64,000 nucleotides of DNA from Deltaproteobacteria bacterium. Its GTDB lineage: Bacteria; Myxococcota_A; UBA9042; PHBI01; JACKFB01. Each line of letters opens with the position of its first letter. Position 1 is the first letter of the stretch. Position numbers and translations under genes: made by a program. This document shows, in pieces, positions 7,519-19,257 of the stretch. The notes beneath the pieces are model-generated. The model saw only the letters and a list, made by a program, of their open reading frames with translations. It searched no databases and had not been told where the DNA came from. The DNA lies in the NCBI GenBank assembly GCA_020632695.1, contig JACKFB010000003.1, positions 62,001-126,000 on the forward strand, read 5' to 3'.

Positions 7519-8958
7519 ATGCGGAGTAGTGGAGGCAAGACATCGACAGCGCGGCCCGCCGATGGCACCGCCAGCGAGACCTTTCGGTTGCTCGTCCGTC
7601 GAACACCCGATATTGGCGCCGACCGCCGGTCCGTCCAGATCGGCGGCCAGCCTTGGGTGCTTACGACGAGCGCTGAAATCCCGAGCCTCGAGGACGCGGT
7701 CGATTACGTATGCGTCTCTTACGCCTGGGGCGACAGGACCACGCCCCATCCCTTCAACGAACACGCCTCCATGTCGGACCGGACGATGCCCGCGTTGGAG
7801 GCGACCGCACGGTCTCAGCACTTTTCCGCGCTGTGGGTCGACGCCTTCTGCATCCCGCTCGAGGAGCCGGCGAGGGCCCAGTGCCTCCGCTGGATGGGCG
7901 CGATCTTCGCTCGGGCGTCGCGGGCGGTCGTCGTGTTGTCGGAGCCGTGCGCGGTGGCGTTGGAGCAGATCCGGGCTACTCAGGGGGTCGAAGCAGCGGC
8001 TTTGCCCTCCTTGGACGACGACCCATGGGTAACGCGCGCCTGGACGTACCAGGAGTTGGTGAACGCCCGCAGCGTCCGCTTCGTGGCCGAGGGGCGAAGC
8101 ACGGCCTGGGCTGACGGCGATGAGCTGCTCGACTACGTGGGTCACGCGGTCAAGCGGTACGGGGAAGAGCATGGGCTGGATGTCCACGAAATCCGCGCGA
8201 AGTACCGGCGTCTGGACGGCTTGGAAGACCTCCTCCTGGACTGGAAGACAGCAGACTACATGGAGCGGTCAGCCTACCAGGCGGTCTCGAGCATGCATCG
8301 ACGGGAGGCCGGACGGCCCGACGACCACTTCAACGCCATGGTCGGCGCGATAAGCCCGGCGCCAACGGCCGTCGCGCCCCTACGGGCCGAGCACCCAGCG
8401 GACCACTTCATGCGCGTCTGCGAGGCCAACGGCGACTATTCGTTCATCTACACCGCTGGGCCGAGGAGTACCGCGTCCGGGCGAGGATGGAGACCGGTCG
8501 CGGTTGACCGGTTTCAGGCGGTCCTGCCGTGGCACAGCTTTGGTGAAGGGCAATCGGCCAAGGTGCACTCCACTCATATCGAGCTGAACGGCATGTGGCG
8601 TCTGCGGCCGCGTCCCACCGCTCAAACAGCGATCGACTCCACTGAGAGATGGCTCAGGATCGGCCATGCGGACCACACCCAGGGCGATGTCGCCACTCGT
8701 CTCCTGGCACGCTTGCGACTGGCGGGCTTCTTGGGATGCGGAGAATACATGGAACTGGCGGAGGGCTTCTTCTACTCGCAATCACCGCTGCCGACCGACA
8801 GGCAGGTGGTCGTCGCAGTCGCGACGGGCGTCCGGATGGTTCACGGAGCGCCAGCGCTCCTTCTCCGCGAGGGCGAATCCGAGATCCACGACCTATGCGA
8901 CGTCGGCGTGTTCATCGGCAAAGTGCCGGATGCTGGTGATGTCATCTGCGTGAGATAG
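7519..8958 (+). CDS. HET-domain protein (heterokaryon-incompatibility fold)
   Basis: The 479-residue product carries all three core HET blocks in order: YVCVSYAWGD (63-72), LWVDAFCIP (105-113) followed by QCLRWMGAIFARASRAVVVL, and PWVTRAWTYQEL (169-180). HET domains are best known from fungal allorecognition proteins that trigger cell death, and have been related to the TIR-like superfamily; the Glu of WTYQEL sits where TIR NADases keep a W..E catalytic residue. Residues 200-479 match nothing I recognise and could be the sensor. Base composition looks visibly less GC-rich than flanking genes, which suggests transfer. ATG 7519 was chosen, but no strong ribosome site is seen and GTG 7510 is possible. 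It is isolated between arrays 1 and 2. Confidence 0.85.
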   Translation: MRSSGGKTSTARPADGTASETFRLLVRRTPDIGADRRSVQIGGQPWVLTTSAEIPSLEDAVDYVCVSYAWGDRTTPHPFNEHASMSDRTMPALEATARSQHFSALWVDAFCIPLEEPARAQCLRWMGAIFARASRAVVVLSEPCAVALEQIRATQGVEAAALPSLDDDPWVTRAWTYQELVNARSVRFVAEGRSTAWADGDELLDYVGHAVKRYGEEHGLDVHEIRAKYRRLDGLEDLLLDWKTADYMERSAYQAVSSMHRREAGRPDDHFNAMVGAISPAPTAVAPLRAEHPADHFMRVCEANGDYSFIYTAGPRSTASGRGWRPVAVDRFQAVLPWHSFGEGQSAKVHSTHIELNGMWRLRPRPTAQTAIDSTERWLRIGHADHTQGDVATRLLARLRLAGFLGCGEYMELAEGFFYSQSPLPTDRQVVVAVATGVRMVHGAPALLLREGESEIHDLCDVGVFIGKVPDAGDVICVR

Positions 8959-9057
8959 CAGAGGCAACGTGACCGCTCCCCCGCTTCGCTGAAGCCCGGA
9001 ACGGCCTCCCGAACCGCCGCCGAACCCGAAGCCACGTCCACGAAATCCCAGCCACAG

Positions 9058-9480
9058 CCACGGTCTCGGTGTCGCGCTCGGTGACGCCCTCGGTGACGGC
9101 CTCGGTCTCGGTGTCGGTCTCGGCCTCGGTCTCGGTGACGGCCGCGGTCTCGGCGACGGTCTCGGCCTCGGCCTCGGTCTCGGTCTCGGTCTCGGCCCCG
9201 GTCTCGGTGACGGCCGCGGTCTCGGTCTCGGTCTCGGACTCGGCCTCGGCGACGGTCTCGGTCTCGGCTTCGGCCTCGGACTCGGCCCCGGCCCCGGCCT
9301 CGGTCTCGATCTCGGCCTCGGTCTCGGTCTCGGCCTCGGTCTCGGCGACGGTCTCGGTCTCGGCGACGGTCTCGGCCTCGGTCTCGGTCTCGGCCTCGGT
9401 CTCGGTCTCGGTCTCGGCCTCGGCCCCGGCCCCGGCCCCGGCCACGGCCCCGGCCCCGGCCTCGACCCCAGCCTCGGTCC
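9058..9480 (+). repeat. CTCGGY hexanucleotide array 2
   Basis: About 420 bp of CTCGGT/CTCGGC repeats with scattered GACGGT, GACGGC and CCCGGC variants, in phase throughout. It fills the gap between the convergent HET gene and the Cys-rich protein gene. It starts within about 15 bases of the stop codon of the minus-strand Cys-rich gene. No Pal-R copy accompanies it. Long open frames across it are artefacts of the repeat. Confidence 0.95.
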
Positions 9481-9495
9481 CTCCCTCGCCTGTCC

Positions 9496-13562
<4,067 letters not shown>

Positions 13563-13616
13563 TCGGTCGCGGCTTCAGTCCCGGCGGCGGTCACGCTGAC
13601 CGCCGCCGGGCCCGGC

Positions 13617-13961
13617 CTACCGCCGCGGATGGATCATCCGCCAGGTCATCGCCTTGACCCGGTCCAGCAGCTCCAGCACCTCCGCACCGGCCGCCTCCGG
13701 CACCGCCCCCGCGCCGACCATCAGCTCCAGCGCCATCGACGCCTCCCGCGCGCTGCCGTAGGCGATGCGGTAGTGCTGCACCCGGTCCCGCCCGAAGCGC
13801 CCCGAGCCCTCGGCCAGGTTCAGCGCCGCCGACGCCCCCGCCCGGGTCGCCTGGTCTCCCAAGCCCCGGAACGAAGGCGGCAACCCCCGCGCCAACCCGA
13901 AGAGCCCCACCGCCGCCCGCGCCGCCACCCGCTCCGCGTCCATCCCCGACTCGCCAACCAT
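13617..13961 (-). CDS. four-helix-bundle protein (S23/IVP/Avd-like), copy A
   Basis: The 114-residue product is predicted to be all helical. The blocks ALNLAEGSGRFG and RIAYGSAREASMALELM match the conserved NIAEG...ARGSA.E core of the four-helix-bundle family. That family includes proteins encoded in 23S rRNA intervening sequences and the Avd accessory protein of diversity-generating retroelements, which bind nucleic acid or reverse transcriptase. No reverse transcriptase or rRNA lies in the window. ATG 13961 is chosen because GGAGG lies six bases upstream. It is almost identical to the copy at 63328-63672, differing only in IHPRR versus IHRRR. The leader forms a long hairpin (13970-14130). 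Confidence 0.88.
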   Translation of the reverse strand: MVGESGMDAERVAARAAVGLFGLARGLPPSFRGLGDQATRAGASAALNLAEGSGRFGRDRVQHYRIAYGSAREASMALELMVGAGAVPEAAGAEVLELLDRVKAMTWRMIHPRR

Positions 13962-13969
13962 CTCTCGCC

Positions 13970-14130
13970 TCCAGGGCCGCCAGTTGAGCCCCCACCACCA
14001 GCCGCTTCCGGGCGCCGGGCCGTCAGGGACGGCCGCAGGCCGCCGCGAAGCGGCCGAGGAGCGAAGCGACGCAGGTCCTTGACGGCCCGGCGCCGGAGCG
14101 GCAGCAGCCACCTCAACTGGCGGCCCTGGA
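13970..14130 (-). ncRNA. hairpin leader of the four-helix-bundle gene, copy A
   Basis: A 161 nt two-part stem-loop just upstream of the gene. The outer arms are 13970-13988 and 14112-14130 (CTCAACTGGCGGCCCTGGA), 19 perfect pairs. The inner arms are 14001-14025 and 14080-14102, 23 pairs with two single-base bulges. The apical loop is rich in GCGAAGC and GAGGAGCGAAGCGACG, which could form further mini-hairpins. Part of the ribosome site (13968-13972) lies in the outer arm. Pair C14016-G14089 corresponds to T63724-A63796 in copy B, a compensatory change. This could be an mRNA leader, a separate RNA or a DNA cruciform; transcription is not shown. Confidence 0.75.
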
Positions 14131-14137
14131 TCGGCGT

Positions 14138-14277
14138 CGATGGCCGGGGCGGCCGCTGCGGACGCCGCTGAGGGCAGCTCCCTCGGGTCAGCCTTGCGAC
14201 GGGCCTGGGGCCCGACTCAGGCTGCCCTCGGTCGCGCCACCCTCAGCGCGGCGCCCTCGCAGGCCGCCTGGCCATCG
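14138..14277. repeat. Pal-R palindromic repeat, copy 2
   Basis: It begins eight bases after the leader hairpin. The outer arms are CGATGGCCGGGGCGGCC (14138-14154) and GGCCGCCTGGCCATCG (14262-14277), the latter lacking one base. The inner arm CGCCGCTGAGGG (14163-14174) pairs with CCCTCAGCG-CG-GCG (14240-14253), which carries a two-base insertion. The sequence is close to copy 3 at 62626-62765. Confidence 0.8.
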
Positions 14278-14280
14278 CAC

Positions 14281-14507
14281 ACGATGGCTGCCAGGACGTT
14301 GCCAGCAGCCGTCCCCGGGTCAGGCCTGCGACGGCTGAGCCTGACCTGGCCTGCCCGGTCGCGCCACCCCTCAGCGGCGCCTCGCAGGTCAGCCTCAGCC
14401 ACTGCACACGGGGGTTGCCGCCTCGGGGTTGGGGCTGTGAGGGCGGGCTGGAGCTAGGGCTCGGCTGCGGGTGTGTGGCGGTGGTGGGCTGAGTCTCGGC
14501 GGTGGGA
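14281..14507. repeat. degenerate Pal-R half-copy and G-rich linker
   Basis: Bases 14281-14410 look like a decayed second Pal-R, keeping GTCAGGCCTGCGACGG, GGTCGCGCCACCCCTCAGCG and CACACGGGGG. A G-rich linker (GGGGTTGGGGCTGTG and GGCGGTGGTGGGCTG) follows and leads into array 4. No gene is supported here. Confidence 0.6.
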
Positions 14508-14768
14508 CCTCGGCGGTGCCGGTCTCGGCCTCGGTGCCGGTCTCGGCCTCGGCCTCGGTCCCGGTCTCGGCCTCGGTCTCGGTCTCGGCCTCGGTCCCGG
14601 TCTCGGTCTCGGTCTCGGCCTCGGCCTCGGCCTCGGTCTCGGTCTCGGCCCCGGTCACGGCCTCGGTCTCGGTCTCGGTCTCGGCCCCGGCCCCGGTCAC
14701 GGCCTCGGCCTCGGCACCGGCCTCGGTCTCGGCCTCGGCTCCGGCCTCGGCCCCGGCTCCGGTCCCGG
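14508..14768 (+). repeat. CTCGGY hexanucleotide array 4
   Basis: About 260 bp of CTCGGT/CTCGGC hexamers with GCCGGT, CCCGGT and CACGGC variants. It abuts, with no gap, the stop codon of the minus-strand PPC lipoprotein gene at 14769. As in the other arrays, the CTCGGY strand is the plus strand. Confidence 0.95.
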
Positions 14769-17219
14769 TCAGTGGATGACGATCGACAGGTCGTACGCCA
14801 CGCGCTCGGTCTCGAAGGGGCTGATTACGAGCGTATAGTCGCCGGGTTCGGGGGTGAGGATCTCCAGGTCGACGCCGAGGCCGAGGTCGTAGGCGGAGTC
14901 GAGGGGTTCGCCGGTGGGGTCGAGCAGGGTCAGGTCGGTGTAGCCGTCGTCCACATGGGCGGTGAGCACTGTCAGTACGTCGAAGGCGTCGAGGGTGAGG
15001 CGGAAGGCGTCGACGTCCTCGCCGCACAGGCGTAGCTGGGTCTGCACGCCGGGGCCCAGCGGGGTGGCGGCGGCGGCGGTGTCGTTGGGCTCGAAGCGGT
15101 CGGGCTGGCAGGGGCCGTCGGGGTCGGTGATGTCCTGCAGCAGGGTGTAGCCGGTCGGCGCCGACGCGCTGACGCGGTACCAGAGGCGGCCCGGACCGGG
15201 GGCGACCAGGGAGGCCTCCGCCAGCTCGCCGGGCGCGGCCGTGCTGGACGCGGCGGGCTCGCCGGTGGGCGCGGTGAGGATGTCTACGTCCAGGGTGCTG
15301 CCCTCGGACTCGGCCAGCACCGTCACGGTCTCGCCGCCGTTGAGCTCGACGGCGAACCAGTCGGGCGCGTCGGGGCAGACGCTCAAGTGCTCGAAGAGGC
15401 CGCTCATCAGCGCCACCGCCTGCGCTGCCGTGGCGTGCGGGCCCAGGATGTCGTCTTCGCAGCTGGCGCCGACCTGCGTCACCGTCGTCTCGAGGCGGTA
15501 CGCGTTGCCGGCGCCCTGGTAGCCGACGACGCCGAGCGCCACCGCGCGCGCTGTCGTGGCCACGAAGCGCAGCGTCTCCAGCGAGGCCAGCGTCCCGGCG
15601 GCCTCCAGCAGCGCGCCGCTGGTCGGATCGCGCAGCTCCAGGTCCAGGTCGCCGAGCTTGGCGTCGTGGTCCAGCGTCGCCTCCAGCCGCTCGCCCGCGG
15701 CCAGCGAGAAGCGGTACCAGTCCTCGTCCCCGGCGCAGAGCACGCCGCCGGTCAGCACACCGGGAGTCATCGGCACGGCCTCGGCGGGCGAATCGTCGGG
15801 CTCGAGCGGGTCGTCGACGCAGGGCGCCGACGCCAGCGCGATCTCCAGGTCGTAGGAGAGGCCGCCGTCGCCCTCACCGGGCGTCACCGTGAGCAGTCGC
15901 GTGCCGGGCACGCCGCGCGGGTCCACCACCCGAAGGCCAGGCCCGTCGCCCGTGTCCTCGTCCACCACCTCGCCCAGCTCGTCCGTCAGCGTCAGCCGCG
16001 GCGAGCCATGGGACGGCGCGCGGGTCAGCGTCACGGTCAGGCGCTCGCCGGCGGCCACCGGGACGCGCACCGCGTCGGGATCCGCCGGGCACAGGCGGCG
16101 GTTGGGGTAGCTGCCGGCGCCGAGCAGGGGCGCGTCCTCTGCGCCGTCGTCGGGCTCTGCGCCGTCGTCGAGGCAGGCGGCGGGGTCGGCTCCCGGCGGG
16201 TAGGCGGCGATGGCGTACCAGCCCGTCTTCGGCGCCCGGGCCTTCTGATCGCAGTCCACCCCCACCGGGTCGTCGTTGTCGCGCGCGAGCACGCGGTAGC
16301 GCAGCAGGGCGCCCTGCGCCGGCAAGGCCTCGGGCGCCAGCGTCGCCTGAAAGCGCGAGCTGCCCTCGGCCTCGCGGGTCATGACCAGGGTCTCCAGCCC
16401 CGCCGTGGGGTCGCCCAGCGTGAAGCCGACCGTGACCGAGGCCACCGTGGACTCGGCGTCGGTCACCGTCGCCTCGAAGCGGATGGGCCCCTCGCCCAGG
16501 AACACGTCGGCCGGCGGGACGTGCTCCAGCCGCGGTGGCGTGCCCGCGCAGCCCGCGCCCTCGTCGGCGTTGAGCAGGACCACCAGCAGGGTGTGGGTGA
16601 TGAGGCCGTGGTCACCGTCCTCGGCGCCCAGGATGATCCGGTGGACGGTCTGCTCGCGTTGGGCGGGGTCGGGGCGCCAGAACAGGATGGCCGACTTGGC
16701 GCCGCTCCGGGACAGCACCGCGCCCTCGGGCGCCTCGATGACGCTCAGCGTGACCGAGGTCGAGTCCTCGTCCTTCACCCGCACGGGCAGGTCCAGCGCG
16801 TCCTGGCGCGCCAGGTTCAGCGCGATCCCCGCCGGCAGATCGAAGGTCGGCGTGCCGAAGACCGGGAACACGCTCACGGTGAAGTCCTGGCTGGCCTCGC
16901 CGCCGTGGCCGTCCCGCGCGATGGCCCGGGCGCTCAGGAGCGTGCCGCCGGGCTGGGTGTCGGTGATCGACGGGCTCCAGGTGAGCGTCGCCGTGATCGG
17001 CCCGGTGGGCGTGATCGTCGCGGCCTCGGGCAGCCCCTCCACCGCGAAGGCCAGGGTGTCACCGTCGGCGTCGGCGCCGATGAGCGGGATCTCCATCCGC
17101 TGGCCGACCAGGACGAACTGGTTGGCGACCAGCACCAGCGAAGGTGGGTGGTTCGCGTCCTGGCACGAGGCGATCGCCCCGAGGCACGCGAACGCAGCGA
17201 TGGCGGAGATTCGGCGCAT
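14769..17219 (-). CDS. lipoprotein with Ig-like and PPC-type repeats
   Basis: The 816-residue product starts MRRISAIAAFACLGAIASC, a lipoprotein signal with the lipidated Cys at 19. The first part has Ig/cadherin-like segments (AFAVEGLPEAATITPTGPIT, DLPAGIALNLARQDALDLPV). Several repeats of about 110 residues follow, with C.DD..EPDD, a central Cys, D.DWYRFSLAAGERL and a C-terminal beta block, the pre-peptidase C-terminal (PPC) pattern. Such domains are usually accessory in secreted proteases, but no catalytic domain is visible here. A surface binding or structural role is an inference. Its stop codon borders array 4. It is divergent from the small gene at 17304. Confidence 0.85.
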   Translation of the reverse strand: MRRISAIAAFACLGAIASCQDANHPPSLVLVANQFVLVGQRMEIPLIGADADGDTLAFAVEGLPEAATITPTGPITATLTWSPSITDTQPGGTLLSARAIARDGHGGEASQDFTVSVFPVFGTPTFDLPAGIALNLARQDALDLPVRVKDEDSTSVTLSVIEAPEGAVLSRSGAKSAILFWRPDPAQREQTVHRIILGAEDGDHGLITHTLLVVLLNADEGAGCAGTPPRLEHVPPADVFLGEGPIRFEATVTDAESTVASVTVGFTLGDPTAGLETLVMTREAEGSSRFQATLAPEALPAQGALLRYRVLARDNDDPVGVDCDQKARAPKTGWYAIAAYPPGADPAACLDDGAEPDDGAEDAPLLGAGSYPNRRLCPADPDAVRVPVAAGERLTVTLTRAPSHGSPRLTLTDELGEVVDEDTGDGPGLRVVDPRGVPGTRLLTVTPGEGDGGLSYDLEIALASAPCVDDPLEPDDSPAEAVPMTPGVLTGGVLCAGDEDWYRFSLAAGERLEATLDHDAKLGDLDLELRDPTSGALLEAAGTLASLETLRFVATTARAVALGVVGYQGAGNAYRLETTVTQVGASCEDDILGPHATAAQAVALMSGLFEHLSVCPDAPDWFAVELNGGETVTVLAESEGSTLDVDILTAPTGEPAASSTAAPGELAEASLVAPGPGRLWYRVSASAPTGYTLLQDITDPDGPCQPDRFEPNDTAAAATPLGPGVQTQLRLCGEDVDAFRLTLDAFDVLTVLTAHVDDGYTDLTLLDPTGEPLDSAYDLGLGVDLEILTPEPGDYTLVISPFETERVAYDLSIVIH

Positions 17220-17303
17220 GTCCGGAGGGTGGCACGGTCGCCGGAGCCGACACAACGCATCCGATCGGCTAGGATGTCCTTCCAGGTGCTCGAGCGGGGC
17301 AAC

Positions 17304-17645
17304 ATGATGGAAGCGATCGACCGACTGGACGCGATGCGGCGCGAAGGCATCGAGCTGTCCCGTAATCGCAACTTCGAGTTCTTCGAGGACCCGGAAAACC
17401 GCGCCGCGTTGTCGCTGTCGAAGTATCTGCGGGCCCTGGCCGACGAGATCGCCGAGGGCGCGCGCCAGGGCACCCTGCGGCTGCAGGTGCGCCCGGCCGG
17501 CCAGGCGCTCTCCGTGCGGGTCGAGCGCGTGGATCTCAGCGTGCGCCACGTCGCGCAGCTGTCGCGGCGCGAGGCCGAGTGGCTGGCGGACGAGGGCGGG
17601 GTCGGTGAGCTGATGCAGCGCGCAGGCTACAAGCCCAAGCGCTGA
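17304..17645 (+). CDS. small conserved-looking protein of unknown function
   Basis: A 113-residue, charged protein, predicted mixed alpha/beta (SKYLRALADEIAEGARQGTL, LRLQVRPAGQALSVRVERVD) with no signal peptide or Cys. It occupies a gap that would otherwise be empty between two minus-strand genes. A GGGG stretch precedes ATG 17304 by a few bases; ATG 17274 would add 10 residues. The helix-then-strand pattern superficially recalls amphi-Trp-type small proteins, but I do not claim membership. Function unknown. Confidence 0.65.
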   Translation: MMEAIDRLDAMRREGIELSRNRNFEFFEDPENRAALSLSKYLRALADEIAEGARQGTLRLQVRPAGQALSVRVERVDLSVRHVAQLSRREAEWLADEGGVGELMQRAGYKPKR

Positions 17646-17728
17646 CCGGAGCGCGCGGACCGCGCCGCCGCCGGGGGAGCGCCCTACCCAGGCCGTGCCC
17701 CGGACCGGCGCCTCGCGCGCGGAGGGCG

Positions 17729-17746
17729 CTCGGGGAGGCTCCCGAG
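17729..17746 (-). terminator. possible hairpin after the PQQ-like gene
   Basis: CTCGGG (17729-17734) and CCCGAG (17741-17746) form a six-pair stem directly after the stop codon of the PQQ-like gene. There is no T-run, so it is only a weak candidate for a terminator or 3' stabiliser. Confidence 0.25.
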
Positions 17747-17747
17747 C

Positions 17748-19169
17748 TCAGCGGGCCTGCAACATCACGACCGCGTCCAGGGTGCGCACCACCACGCGCG
17801 CTCCGACGAAGAAGGGGCTGGCCCGGAAGGTGGTCCCGAGCTCGATCCGGCGCGTGATCTCCGGGGTGGGTCCGCGCGAGAGCGCCAGCAGCGTCCCGCC
17901 CGGGCCGCCGACCCAGATCTCCGAGCCCGCCCTGGCCGGGCTCGGGAACACCTCGCCCTTGTCCAGCGGCAGGTCGGTCTTGTGCACCAGCTCCCCGGTC
18001 TCCGCCGACAGGATGCGCAGCCGCCCCCGGGAGTTCACGCCGTAGATGAGGCCGCCGTCCACCAACGGGTTCACGTATTGATCGTAGGTGGTGGGGAGCT
18101 GCTTGTCCCACAACCGCTCGACCCGCACCTCGCCGGCGCCGCCGCCCGGGTGCAGCCGAACGGCGGCCGCGGCCAGATAGCGCACGCCCTGGTCGCGAGA
18201 GCCCTGACCGAAGAAGTACACGGTCGAGCCGTCCACGACCGCGCCGCTGTACTGCACCTTGCCGAGCCCCTCGGCGACGACCGCGCCGTCCGACGCCCGG
18301 ATGAGCTTGCCGCCCGGGCTCACCAGGTAGTCCGCCCCCGCCACCTCCACCACCGCGGGGGTCCCGAAGTCCTGCCAGGTCTCACCGCTCCACCGCACCT
18401 CGCCGGTCGCCGGATCCAACCCGCGCAGCGCCCCGAAGGGCACGACGAGCAGCCCTGCGGCCAGCACCGGCGAGGCCGCGTGGCCGCGGTGGTAGCCCAC
18501 CATGTCGTCCGAGCGCGGCCCCAGCCAGCGGCTCCAGACCCGCCGCCCGGCGAGGTCGAAGGCCGAGACCACGCCCTGGGCGAACAGCGCGTACACGCGC
18601 CCCTCGGCCACCACCGGGGTGCTCGACCCGTAGCCGATGATCTCGATGGGGTCGGCCGTGCGCCACGCGGCCACGGCGTCCAGGCTCCGCTTCCACGCGT
18701 TCGACTTCGCCTCCAGCTCCTCCATCTCGCGCGCGATCTCGGGTGCGTCGACGTGCCGGCGCAGCTTCCGGCGCAGCGCCACGATGCGCTTGCGCGCCGC
18801 GGCCAGCTCGACCTCGGTCCGCTCGGCCTCCTCGAGCCGGACCTTCACCGCGGCCGCCTCGTCCGGGGGCAGCGTGTCCAGGTACTCGTTGCGCGCCCGC
18901 CACGAGACCTTGCCCGTGTCGGCGTCCAGGCAGGTCAGCGTCGTCGGTTCCTCGGTGACGAAGACGCGCCGGCCGATCACCACGGGCGACGCGTTCCCGG
19001 CCGCCCGAAGCGGGGTGGTCCAGAGCGTCGCCAGGGTCCCGGGGTGTGGCGGGACGGAGAAGGAGCCGGTACCGTCTCCCCGCCAACCGACGCTGGGCGT
19101 GCGCGCCGCAGCATGGTCGCTGGCGAGTGCCAGGATGAGCAACGCAACAGCCAGTGAGAGTCGTGGCAT
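17748..19169 (-). CDS. secreted PQQ-like beta-propeller protein with coiled-coil insert
   Basis: The 473-residue product has an N-terminal signal peptide (MPRLSLAVALLILALASDHAAA). PQQ-type propeller blades are recognisable by repeats such as LTCLDADTGKVSWRA, VVSAFDLAGRRVWSRW, RGLDPATGEVRWSG and RILSAETGELVHKTDL. A charged helical stretch of about 65 residues (roughly 103-168, with EEAERTEVELAAARKRIVAL) interrupts the fold after the first blade and is likely coiled coil. No quinoprotein dehydrogenase active site is evident, so a structural or binding role (BamB-like or WD-like) is more likely than an enzyme. It is divergent from the FGE-like gene at 19258. Confidence 0.85.
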   Translation of the reverse strand: MPRLSLAVALLILALASDHAAARTPSVGWRGDGTGSFSVPPHPGTLATLWTTPLRAAGNASPVVIGRRVFVTEEPTTLTCLDADTGKVSWRARNEYLDTLPPDEAAAVKVRLEEAERTEVELAAARKRIVALRRKLRRHVDAPEIAREMEELEAKSNAWKRSLDAVAAWRTADPIEIIGYGSSTPVVAEGRVYALFAQGVVSAFDLAGRRVWSRWLGPRSDDMVGYHRGHAASPVLAAGLLVVPFGALRGLDPATGEVRWSGETWQDFGTPAVVEVAGADYLVSPGGKLIRASDGAVVAEGLGKVQYSGAVVDGSTVYFFGQGSRDQGVRYLAAAAVRLHPGGGAGEVRVERLWDKQLPTTYDQYVNPLVDGGLIYGVNSRGRLRILSAETGELVHKTDLPLDKGEVFPSPARAGSEIWVGGPGGTLLALSRGPTPEITRRIELGTTFRASPFFVGARVVVRTLDAVVMLQAR

Positions 19170-19257
19170 CTCCCCCCGTGGGGCGTGAGGGCGTCGAGTC
19201 AGGCGATGTGGTGGAGCGGCCCAACCCTATAGCGCTGGTTCACATCGTCAACGAAGC

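Noticed and set aside
9058..9480. Long open frames through the CTCGGY arrays (Ser-Val, Gly-Leu, Arg-Ser or Thr-Glu repeats)
   Set aside because: A CTCGGY hexamer has no stop in any frame, so all six frames are open. There are no ribosome sites, and array 5 has phase breaks. Only the Thr-Glu/Thr-Asp frame in array 3 is kept, because it continues into a real protein.
13617..13961. Diversity-generating retroelement (Avd-type four-helix bundle)
   Set aside because: No reverse transcriptase and no template/variable repeat pair with adenine-specific changes were seen in the window.
14769..17549. 110-residue N-terminal extension of the PPC lipoprotein
   Set aside because: The extension overlaps the divergent small gene and lacks a signal, while ATG 17219 gives a good lipoprotein signal.
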